NCBI GenBank assembly: GCA_022616275.1
Contig: JAKEFB010000093.1
Location: forward strand, 1 to 45,172
Origin: Chloroflexota bacterium
GTDB lineage: Bacteria > Chloroflexota > Anaerolineae > Promineifilales > Promineifilaceae
Direction: 5' to 3'
Length of the DNA: 45,172 nucleotides
Made by a program: the position numbers and the translations under genes
The notes under the pieces: model-generated
Told to the model about the DNA's origin: nothing
Databases searched by the model: none
The model's input: only the letters and a program-made list of their open reading frames with translations
Part shown: positions 8,316 to 15,853 of the stretch, one piece after another
How the letters are laid out: the number at the start of each line of letters is the position of its first letter
Position numbering within the stretch: the stretch's first letter is position 1

Positions 8316-8457
8316 CCTCTTCCTCAGCTATAAGCTGTAAGCTATCAGCTATTAGCTACCAACCATCAATCATCAACTACCAACTACCGACTCTCAGTCC
8401 TCAGCACTCATTGCTCGTAGTTGGCGGAGTTGGGCCGCCCAACTCAACCAACTGCGC
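8316..8457. repeat. Intergenic repeat block with slippage words
   Basis: The 143-base gap between the P-loop kinase and the epimerase contains AGCTATAAGCTGTAAGCTATCAGCTATTAGCTACC, then AACCATCAATCATCAACTACCAACTACC, then CTCAGTCCTCAGCACTCATTGC and GCTCATTGCTCATTGCTCAC. These resemble the words at 6240-6390 and 5217-5270. No open frame is seen. The part nearest the kinase stop also folds as a hairpin (listed separately). Confidence 0.7.
8419..8453 (-). terminator. Imperfect 16-bp hairpin just after the P-loop kinase stop
   Basis: Bases 8419-8434 pair with 8438-8453 at 14 of 16 positions around a 3-base loop; the core GAGTTGGG/CCCAACTC is perfect. It starts 4 bases after the stop codon of the kinase gene (minus strand). 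There is no T-run downstream, so it may be a weak terminator or an mRNA 3'-end stabiliser within the operon rather than a strong terminator. Confidence 0.5.
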
Positions 8458-9174
8458 TCATTGCTCATTGCTCACTACTGCCGCCGTAGCCCGCCAGAGC
8501 CCCTGGAACTCCCCGATGGCTGCCAATACGTCGGCCATAACCTTATTCAGTGGTTGCTCAGCGTTGACGGTGACAAAGCGCCGAACCTCATCGCGCAACC
8601 GTAAATACTCTTGCCGCCGCCGCTCCAGCAGCTCTATGTTTCCCTCCCCCTTGCGGCTGAGGAGAACCTGGGCCGGCGCATCCAGGAAAATCACCAGATC
8701 CGGCCGGGGGTAAAGATGGCCCAGGACAAAGCCGTGGATACGGCTGGTAAGTGGCCGGTGGGGAGCGTTGTTAGCTACGTCGTAGGCATAATAGTCGGAA
8801 AAGAAGTGTCGGTCCGACAAGACGATGAAACCCCGGCGCTGGTAATACCAGACCACGCCCTGGCGGAACCACTCCTCGGCCAGCCGGTTCGCCAGCCGGA
8901 GGCTGGCCTTCAGCCCGGCCGCCAGCCGCTTGATCGGGTTCTTGGGGCGCGGCCGGACCCGTGCAGGATCAGGCGGGCCGCTCATATCGCTCCCCTTACC
9001 CAACAGTCGCTTCACCAATGAAATCAGGCGGGTGGTTGGCAGAGCAACGTTACTCGATAGCGGGCTAAAGCCCATGTAGATGTACTTAATCGTGTGCGGC
9101 AACTCGCTTTCCAGCCGCCGGGCGATGGTGGTCTTGCCCGATCCATCTGCGCCGATCAACGCCACCATAAACAT
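8458..9174 (-). CDS. Thymidylate-kinase-like P-loop kinase
   Basis: A 238-residue P-loop protein. It opens MFMVALIGADGSGKTTIARRL, a textbook Walker A (GxxGxGKT) of the thymidylate/deoxynucleoside kinase fold. FIVLSDRHFFSDYYAYD matches the DR-Y motif and DLVIFLDAPAQVLLSRKGE matches the LDxPxexxxxRk strand and following lid of the TMK family. It is longer than housekeeping Tmk (~210 residues), with a basic Pro/Arg insert (about residues 70-80). Tmk-like proteins of this type are frequent in surface-glycan and capsule loci, where the substrate is unknown and may not be dTMP. It is 7 bases downstream of the HprK-like gene. Confidence 0.82.
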   Translation of the reverse strand: MFMVALIGADGSGKTTIARRLESELPHTIKYIYMGFSPLSSNVALPTTRLISLVKRLLGKGSDMSGPPDPARVRPRPKNPIKRLAAGLKASLRLANRLAEEWFRQGVVWYYQRRGFIVLSDRHFFSDYYAYDVANNAPHRPLTSRIHGFVLGHLYPRPDLVIFLDAPAQVLLSRKGEGNIELLERRRQEYLRLRDEVRRFVTVNAEQPLNKVMADVLAAIGEFQGLWRATAAVVSNEQ

Positions 9175-9181
9175 CGCTTTT

Positions 9182-10306
9182 TTACCTCCTGCCTTCCTCG
9201 AACAGAGGACCCATAACCTCGAAAAGCCGTGGAATTGGCGCCGGGTAGGGGTGATAGACGACGTAAGTTTCCTTGCCGGCCAGGGCCTGTTGTAACAAAT
9301 GGCGCTGTCGCTCGGCCGAACACTCCAGCAGTTCGTTCCGGCACGTGGGAAAGGCGAAGCAGAACTTGCGGTAATAACCGTTAAGCTCCTGCTGCTCTTC
9401 CTGAAGGGAAAAGACCATGCGCTGGCTGATCTCTTCCGGCTCTATCGGTTGAACGGTTACTTCGGCCGATTCGTGGCTGACGACGAAAAAGAGCCTGTCC
9501 AGTGGGCCGGCGAGTGGGCAACAGGCTTGGCCGAAGGCTTCCAGCGGCGACAGGTGGGTATATTGCTGTTTCTGCAGCAGCGGTCTGGCCCGCCGGATCA
9601 TCTTAAACGGTCTCCAGCCCTGGCCCTTCAATAACGGCTGGTCCAGGATTCCCGTCAGCCACTCTAGCGCCTTCAGCCGGGCGCGCGTTCCTCTATCCAG
9701 AAGCGCCTGGTATTGCGGCAGATAATCCAGGTGCCACTGCCACACCCGGATCGGTTCGGGAATACCAAACATCTGCTGGCCTTCCCTATCCAGGTAAACC
9801 CATTCGTCGCCCACGTAAGCCGCACCCTGGCTCATAAAGGCCAGCAGCGTCTCCGTTTTGCCGCCTTTGGCCCAGCCCGTGGCCAGGGCTCCCAGGCCCC
9901 GGTAGAGAAAGGCCGAGGCGTGTAGCGGCAGGTACCCCTTGCCCAGCATGGTCAGGTTGATAATAGCCATCAGCAGAGGGACGGCCGTCAGGCCCCGTTC
10001 ACAAATAATTTCGCAGCGCTGCCCTACCTGGTCGAAGGGAATCTGGACTCGGGCCTGGGATTTGTGTTTGCCGCGTAATACCAGAAAGGCATCCTCGGTA
10101 AAGCCGGCGTCGTCAACGCCCAGGTAGCGTAGTGGCGCCGTGGTGGGCAGCCGGTCTACGAAGCGAATGACCATGTCAGGCTCACGAGAGAGAGAGGCGC
10201 CAATGGGGCCAATCTGGCGCGTGACCATAGCTACGTCGCGCTCTGTAGCCCCTAGCAGGCGGATACCCAGGATCCCGTGCAGATCGTAATCCACAGCCTC
10301 AACCAT
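9182..10306 (-). CDS. HPr kinase-like (HprK-type) ATPase of glycan locus
   Basis: A 374-residue protein. PLHASAFLYRGLGALATGWAKGGKTETLLAFM (described in pieces: PLHASAF near residue 127, GWAKGGKTE at 144-152) gives the conserved HA strand and Walker A of HPr-kinase-like proteins; AAYVGDEWVYLD (about 162-173) matches the VSDD/VGDE metal-binding segment that follows in HprK. It lacks the long N-terminal domain of true HprK and no HPr is near. Such HprK-like proteins occur in polysaccharide and modified-peptide clusters. The ATG at 10306 was chosen because it overlaps the polymerase stop (TGATG) and is preceded by GAGGAGGGG; the frame to 10357 is only a shadow. Role: probable phosphorylation of a small molecule or protein in the pathway (inference). 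Confidence 0.78.
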   Translation of the reverse strand: MVEAVDYDLHGILGIRLLGATERDVAMVTRQIGPIGASLSREPDMVIRFVDRLPTTAPLRYLGVDDAGFTEDAFLVLRGKHKSQARVQIPFDQVGQRCEIICERGLTAVPLLMAIINLTMLGKGYLPLHASAFLYRGLGALATGWAKGGKTETLLAFMSQGAAYVGDEWVYLDREGQQMFGIPEPIRVWQWHLDYLPQYQALLDRGTRARLKALEWLTGILDQPLLKGQGWRPFKMIRRARPLLQKQQYTHLSPLEAFGQACCPLAGPLDRLFFVVSHESAEVTVQPIEPEEISQRMVFSLQEEQQELNGYYRKFCFAFPTCRNELLECSAERQRHLLQQALAGKETYVVYHPYPAPIPRLFEVMGPLFEEGRR

Positions 10307-11868
10307 CAGCGCCCCTCCTCTACCGGGAGAACAACTGGAACCACCTCTGGTGACCAATCTTCCTGGCTGCCGGCCGTCAACTGAACCAACTCGCTTTCCT
10401 GTGCGGCGCGGGCTATAGCGCCGGCCGCCCCAGCCAGGGCCATCATCAGCCAGAAGTAGCGGGCGTAGGACAGGTGCAAAAAGAGGCCGGTGGTCAGGTA
10501 GGCGACAATGGCCAGGGCAAAGGTACCGGCCAGGTTAGCCAGCTCTGGACGGGAGCGGGCCAATTGCCGGCGAGCCCGGAGCAGGTTAAACAGAGTGACG
10601 GTGACGATGGCCAGAAAACTGACCAACCCCAGAAAACCGTTGTCGGCGGCAACGCCAAGGTAGAGAGAGTGGGCTTCCCGGGTCCCTTCTAATATGCCGG
10701 GGTTGATCCGGTTGCCGTACTCCGTTGAGTAATATTTAAACATGCCTGGGCCTACCCCAATGAGTGGATGATCGGCAAAGACCAGGGCAGCGGCCAACAT
10801 CTCGGTGGTCCGGCCCTCGATAGACCCATCTTCGAGACTATCTTCATCCGAAAAGAGGGCCAGGAGCGATTGCAGCGAGGCCAGGCGTGTACCGTATTGG
10901 GGCAACAATGCCAGCAGCAGGAACGCGACCAGCAGGACGGCGATTATCTGATAGGGCTTGATCAGGCGCATGAAGGCTATGATGACTAACAGCAATAAAA
11001 AGCCTACGGCCACGCCGCGCGAAAAAGTGAGAATGACACCTACACCAATGACGGCCGTAACCAGCAGGGCCAGCAACCGCAGGAGGAGTGAGCGCTCGCC
11101 CCAAAAGCGGAACAGGCCCAGCGGCACCAGCATAAGCAGTATCTGAGCAAAGCGGTTTTGCTCGCCAATAGCCCCGGCCAGGCGTGGCTGCCGGACTTCA
11201 CCCAACAGCGTCTCTTCGCCGGTGCGAAAGCCGACTTCCGAAATCTGGCCAAAGCCGCCATAGATGTTGTCGAAATCCCCGGTAAGCTGCTGGTAGATGG
11301 GAACGACGGCCAGCGCCACCCCGGCCAACAACAAGACCCAGACCACACGGCGCAGCATCTCCGGCGTGCGTACGACGTTGGTAATCAGGAAGTAAATTCC
11401 CAGACCCTCGATGATAAAGACAGTTAATTCGGCAAAAGCCCCGTTGATGTCCCTGGCAAAAAGCGTGCCCAGGAACTGGATAAAAAGGAAGAGCAGAATA
11501 AAAGGCAAGGCCGGGGTGAAGACCAACTTCTGGCGGCGCAAGACCAGGTGGGCCGTCAGCGGGATAACCAACAATAGAGGGAAGGCTGCCCCCACCAGGT
11601 AAGGAACGTCGTGGAACCTCACGGCTACCGCGGCGATGTTGGAGTAAAGAATGAAAATAGTAGCCAGCGTAGCCACGTCCGGCCAGGTCAGAATAGCCAC
11701 GGTGAGTGGAAGGGCCAGGATAGCCACGACCGCCAGCAGCGGCTGCTCACTCGCCAGTAGCCCACCGGCCGCGGCCACAGCCAGCGCGCTGGCGGCTACC
11801 AGGAATAGCCCCAATAAGCGCGACCGGGGTTGGAAGTCGTATGGCCGTGTTTCCCCTATCGTCGTCAT
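10306..11868 (-). CDS. O-antigen polymerase/ligase family membrane protein (Wzy/WaaL-like)
   Basis: A 520-residue polytopic protein with about 12 hydrophobic segments. The Wzy_C region is recognisable: LTFSRGVAVGFLLLLVI (SRG/A motif), a long extracytoplasmic loop containing GRTTEMLAAALVFADHPLIGVGPGMFKYY, and EAHSLYLGVAADNGFLGL, which matches the conserved H-N/S-xxL xxxxE/D-xG pattern of Wzy_C. Wzy proteins join undecaprenyl-linked repeat units outside the membrane; WaaL proteins ligate them to an acceptor. In a locus with a flippase and a Wzz-like protein, polymerase is the more likely role. Start and stop overlap the neighbours (ATGA with the GT2 gene, TGATG with the HprK-like gene). Confidence 0.88.
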   Translation of the reverse strand: MTTIGETRPYDFQPRSRLLGLFLVAASALAVAAAGGLLASEQPLLAVVAILALPLTVAILTWPDVATLATIFILYSNIAAVAVRFHDVPYLVGAAFPLLLVIPLTAHLVLRRQKLVFTPALPFILLFLFIQFLGTLFARDINGAFAELTVFIIEGLGIYFLITNVVRTPEMLRRVVWVLLLAGVALAVVPIYQQLTGDFDNIYGGFGQISEVGFRTGEETLLGEVRQPRLAGAIGEQNRFAQILLMLVPLGLFRFWGERSLLLRLLALLVTAVIGVGVILTFSRGVAVGFLLLLVIIAFMRLIKPYQIIAVLLVAFLLLALLPQYGTRLASLQSLLALFSDEDSLEDGSIEGRTTEMLAAALVFADHPLIGVGPGMFKYYSTEYGNRINPGILEGTREAHSLYLGVAADNGFLGLVSFLAIVTVTLFNLLRARRQLARSRPELANLAGTFALAIVAYLTTGLFLHLSYARYFWLMMALAGAAGAIARAAQESELVQLTAGSQEDWSPEVVPVVLPVEEGR

Positions 11869-13061
11869 GACGCTCTCCTCTCCGACGGCTGGGCGATGAC
11901 CCCGGCTTCACCAGCTTCCGGCCGGCGTGTTTCCCACAACACGATGCGCCGGCCCTGGAGCACATTCCAGACGGCCAACAGGCAGGCCAGGTTGACCAGG
12001 CAGAAGTAGAAAGGCAACGAGAAGAACTTCACCCGGCCCAGCCTGGTTCCCTCCAATAACATCCCGGCCGCCGCCAGCCCATAGAACCCCAGTTGGGCCA
12101 GCGTAACCAACTGGTAAAACAGCCCATAAGACCACAACAGGGGGCTGGTTACCAGCAACAACAGTAGCGGAAAAACCACCAGCCGCCGCAACAGCTTGTG
12201 CGAAAAGAGCTGCAGGGCATAGAAACCGTAGCGGAACGGATTCAATAACTGGCCCATGAACAACACGGCCCGCAGACCACGAGTAATGACCCGTACCTTG
12301 CGGCCGAACTCCCGCCCGCGAGTGCCGGCGACCGGCTCGTAGGCTACAGCCTCCGGGGCAAAGACCAGCCGGTAACCCTGGGCGATGACCCGGGTAGAGG
12401 TGACAAAATCGTCAGTCACTCCCTCCGGGACAGGCAAGAATAACTCCCGGCGAATGGCGTAAATGGCGCCGGTCGCCGAAATGACGTTGCCGGCCCGGCT
12501 TTGAAACCGCTTGAGCTGCCGGTCAAAGCCCCAGTAGCTTTTTTCACCTTCGCCGGCCGAGGTAGACCCGGTGTGGGACAGGTAACGCTGGTTGCCGGCC
12601 ACGCCACCTACCCTGGGATCAGCAAAGGGTTGCACCAGGAACCGCAAGGCCTGGTGAGCGTACATACTGTTGGCGTCGGAAAAAACCAGGATGTCGCCGG
12701 TAGCTATAGCCACGGCCGCGTTAAGCGCCGCCGCCTTGCCCTGGCGGGGTAGAGGCAGCAGTTTGACGCCCCGCCCGGCGTATTGGCGAACGATATCATT
12801 GGTCCCGTCGCGGGAGCCGTCCGAAGCGACAATGACTTCCAGCCGCTCGGCCGGGTAATCCAGCGAGAGGATGTTTTCCAGCTTGGCCCGAATAGAGTCG
12901 GCCTCGTTGTAGGCGGCAATAATCACACTGGCGCGAGGTATGGCCGGGGCCTGGTGATATGGCCGGGCGGCCAGCAGACCACGCCAGAAGATCAATAGTG
13001 GAAATACAACGTAGGTATAGAGAATCAGGCCCAGGGCCAGCCAGAATAGCGCCAGGATCAT
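11865..13061 (-). CDS. Membrane glycosyltransferase, family 2
   Basis: A 398-residue protein. An N-terminal membrane segment (about 3-27) is followed by a GT-A domain: ASVIIAAYNEADSI (about 44-57), EVIVASDGSRDGTND (about 75-89), ILVFSDANSM (the DxD/DxN motif, about 124-133), GNVISATGAIYAIRR and VTDDFVTSTRVIAQGYR (the ED/TDD catalytic base region). Two to four C-terminal membrane segments follow (about 285-375). This is the layout of processive or membrane GT2 enzymes such as hyaluronan/PgaC-like synthases, though the QxxRW motif is replaced by RKVRVITRG. It adds a sugar from a nucleotide-sugar donor to a lipid-linked acceptor on the cytoplasmic face. Linked to neighbours by ATGA overlaps at both ends. 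Confidence 0.9.
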   Translation of the reverse strand: MILALFWLALGLILYTYVVFPLLIFWRGLLAARPYHQAPAIPRASVIIAAYNEADSIRAKLENILSLDYPAERLEVIVASDGSRDGTNDIVRQYAGRGVKLLPLPRQGKAAALNAAVAIATGDILVFSDANSMYAHQALRFLVQPFADPRVGGVAGNQRYLSHTGSTSAGEGEKSYWGFDRQLKRFQSRAGNVISATGAIYAIRRELFLPVPEGVTDDFVTSTRVIAQGYRLVFAPEAVAYEPVAGTRGREFGRKVRVITRGLRAVLFMGQLLNPFRYGFYALQLFSHKLLRRLVVFPLLLLLVTSPLLWSYGLFYQLVTLAQLGFYGLAAAGMLLEGTRLGRVKFFSLPFYFCLVNLACLLAVWNVLQGRRIVLWETRRPEAGEAGVIAQPSERRAS

Positions 13062-14293
13062 TGGTTCACCTCCCTCGCAAAGCGCCGGGCCAGGACGGCC
13101 GCGTTGGCATGAAGGTCAAAGGCCTGCAAAATCACTTCTCGCCCGGCCTGGCCCATCTGCCGGCGCGTCTCCGGTTCGTAATAGAGGCGGGCCAGAACGC
13201 CGGCCAGAGCTTCAGCTTCACCAGGGGGGACCAGCAGGCCGGTATGGCGGTCTTTAACCAGCTCCGGGATGCCGGACAGCCGGCTGGCGACGACGGGCAG
13301 CCCGCAGGCCATCGCTTCCATCAGAACCACTGGAATGCCTTCACGCCGGCCGTCCTGGCTGGGCACACTGGGAGCGACCAATACGTCAGCTTCCTGCAGC
13401 AGCCGGACCACTTCTTCCCTGGTTTTACGCCCCAGAAAGTGAACACAGTCGGTCAGGCCGGCTGCGGCCGCCTGGGCCATCAGGGTGGCTTCATCTGGGC
13501 CGTCCCCCACGAAGCGACAAGTAAAGGGGATACCCTTCTCCCGCAGCAACCGGCAGGCTTCCACCAGGTGTGTCTGGCCTTTAACCTCGTGCAGAGTGCC
13601 AATGCTCAACAGGTTGAGTGGCCCTCCATCCGGGCTATGGCCGTTGCGGCCCGGCCGGGGCTGGAAATAGTGGCTGTCTACGCCGCAATGAATAACTACC
13701 AGCTTGTCGTCCGCCGTTCCGTTGAGCCCACATGCTTCCATGATCACTTCCCGGTTGAACTTTGAAATGGGAACAACAAAGGCCGCCTCGGCTACTTTTT
13801 CCCGCAGCATTCTTTTTTCGCGGTGAATGTCGGAGCCGTGGGCGGTGAAACTATAAGGGATGCCCGTCAGGCGGTGGATGAAAAGAGCCGCCGCCGCCGG
13901 GTGGCTGGCAAAGTGGGCATGAATGTGACTGATGCCTTCGGCCGTCATCTGGCGCGCGAAAAGGGCGCTCTTAGGAATGATGGCCAGCGCCCCAAAGAAG
14001 TAGCGCAGGCTACCCCAGTTGTGGCGCAGCAGGGTCCAGACAGAGCCCAGGTATTGGCGCGGCCGGCGGCGCAGGTAATACAGATTGGCCCGCAGAATGG
14101 ACCAGGAAAGAGTAGGCTGGTAATTGGCCCGTTCCACCAAAGGCCTGGCTTCCGGGTGCATAACCGTCGTCCGTTCTCGCCACAAGGGGTAAAGGGCGAC
14201 GTGAACGCCTTGCTCCTCCAGAGCGACTATCTCGTAAAGGATGAACGTTTCCGTGAGTTTGGGGAAACGGGACATAACGTAGGCGACACGCAT
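13058..14293 (-). CDS. Glycosyltransferase family 4
   Basis: A 411-residue GT-B enzyme. The N-terminal half starts MRVAYVMSRFPKLTETFILYE, a motif typical of exopolysaccharide GT4 proteins, and contains HIHAHFASHPA and FTAHGSDIH. The C-terminal donor domain has LLSIGTLHEVKGQTHLVEA, FVGDGPDEATL, VHFLGRKTREEV and the E-X7-E motif EGIPVVLMEAMACGLPVVAS (about residues 308-327). Such enzymes transfer sugars with retention of configuration. It is cytosolic or membrane-associated. The 3' end overlaps the GT2 start by ATGA, and the gene starts 4 bases after the flippase frame ends. Confidence 0.92.
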   Translation of the reverse strand: MRVAYVMSRFPKLTETFILYEIVALEEQGVHVALYPLWRERTTVMHPEARPLVERANYQPTLSWSILRANLYYLRRRPRQYLGSVWTLLRHNWGSLRYFFGALAIIPKSALFARQMTAEGISHIHAHFASHPAAAALFIHRLTGIPYSFTAHGSDIHREKRMLREKVAEAAFVVPISKFNREVIMEACGLNGTADDKLVVIHCGVDSHYFQPRPGRNGHSPDGGPLNLLSIGTLHEVKGQTHLVEACRLLREKGIPFTCRFVGDGPDEATLMAQAAAAGLTDCVHFLGRKTREEVVRLLQEADVLVAPSVPSQDGRREGIPVVLMEAMACGLPVVASRLSGIPELVKDRHTGLLVPPGEAEALAGVLARLYYEPETRRQMGQAGREVILQAFDLHANAAVLARRFAREVNQ

Positions 14294-14297
14294 ACCT

Positions 14298-15852
14298 TTA
14301 CAATCCTAGAAATGGCCGCAGCACCGGAATTCGCCGCAGCTCGGGAAACATTTGCCCCACGTTCAGCGCCTTGTGGTTCAACCGGACGATGGACAGAGAC
14401 ACAAAGACCACCAGGGCGCCGCTGATAGCCAGCGGAGGATTGAATAACGTCTGTACCAGCAGCATACCAACCGCCGCCACGATGATGCTGGCGTAGACTC
14501 GCAAATAGCGCCATTGGAACAGGTCAATGCCTGTACCCAGCAGCAGCCCGGTGTGGTTGAGCAGGTTGTGGGCAATGAGGGCGATGCACGTGCCGACGGC
14601 CGCCCCCAGCTCACCGTAAGCGGGAATCAACCACAGGTTGAGGCCCAGCCCTAGCAGAGCAGCCAGCAGGTCTATCACGACGATATAACGGACTTTGCCG
14701 TAAACCCGCAGAGTGTAGCTGTTGAAGCCAACGGCCGCGTTGAAGTAGTTGCCCAGGGAGAGCAAGGCCAGAATAATGCCCGATTGGGCGTACCGCGAGC
14801 CAAATAACAACACCGTCAGCGGCTGGGCCAGGGCGAAGGAGACGACAAAGACCGGGAAGGAAAAGACGGCAATCCAGATAGCCGTCCGCCAGTACAGATC
14901 GTTGATGCCGGCCTTGTCGTCCCGGGCAAAGAGGCGGGCCGCCATAGGCGTATACAGGAACTTGAAGCTCTGCATAACTACCAGGTTTAATCCGGCCACC
15001 GGGATAACTGCCCGATTCAGCTACGTCGCGGGTCCCCCGGAAAAACTCCAGGAGCATAACCACGGCCGAACTACGCAAGATATAGACCACGTCTGTCGTT
15101 AGTAAGGGGATGCTGAAACCAAAGGTCTCGCGTACCGGCCATTGAATGCGGCCGGGGTCAAAATGGTGTAAAAGCCCCCGTTCCCGCAGCACCTGCAAGA
15201 TCATGAGAACGTAGACGACCTCACCAAAGAGGCCTCCTATCAGGTAGCCAAAGGCCAGTAAGTAAACATCACCCCGGGCAAAGAGAACCAGGAGCACGGC
15301 CGCCAGTTTTAGGCCCGGTCCCAGCAGGTGGCGGCGGAAGAAGATAGCGGTGGGGCTGGCAAACACGGCCAGCATGCCCTGGAAGAGGCTATCCAGCGCC
15401 TGCGTCGGGGCCAGGGCAATCAGGATCAGGAGCAGAGCCAGGGATAGCGGATCGGACACAAAGGAGCGACCCAGGATGCCCTGCAAGCCGAGGACGATCA
15501 TCACCAGAGAGATCCCAATGCCGAGGACAGTCCCCACCATAAGCAGGAGAGCCCCGAACATCCTGGCATATCGGCGCTGCTCCTGGTAAATAGGAACGAA
15601 ACGGGTAACGGCTTTGTCCAGGCCAAAGAGGGCTACGCTGGCGCCCATCGAAGCCACAGAGAGAGCATAAGAAAAAGCGCCAAAGTCGCTCTTGGAGAGG
15701 TAACGGACTGTCAGGACCTGGATGACGAAGTTCAGGCCCAGGGAAACAAATCGCCCGATTAGCAGCAGACTGGAACCACGAATGTGCTTCCGCGTCGTAT
15801 CCCTCTTTGGCGAGGTTGCAGCGGCCGAGACGCGGGCAGGAACTGTGTCCAT
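14298..15852 (-). pseudogene. Wzx-type polysaccharide flippase, interrupted by a frameshift
   Basis: Two frames together make one MATE/MOP-type flippase of about 517 residues. The 5' part (start ATG 15852, MDTVPARVSAA) carries SLLLIGRFVSLGLNFVIQ, LSKSDFGAFSYALSV and later FSIPLLTTDVVYIL, then VVMLLEFFRGTRDVAE. There the frame is lost near 15005-15020 and continues out of frame to 14611. The 3' part resumes one frame over as RAVIPVAGLNLVVMQSFKF and continues to 14298 with six or so membrane segments. A TAG at 15023-15021 blocks the second frame upstream, so the break lies in a window of ~20 bases. The net change is +1 or -2; restoring two bases would give the family-like order DVAEFRAVIPVAG. 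It could be a sequencing/assembly error, a real mutation, or (less likely) programmed shifting. Confidence 0.85.
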
Positions 15853-15853
15853 T

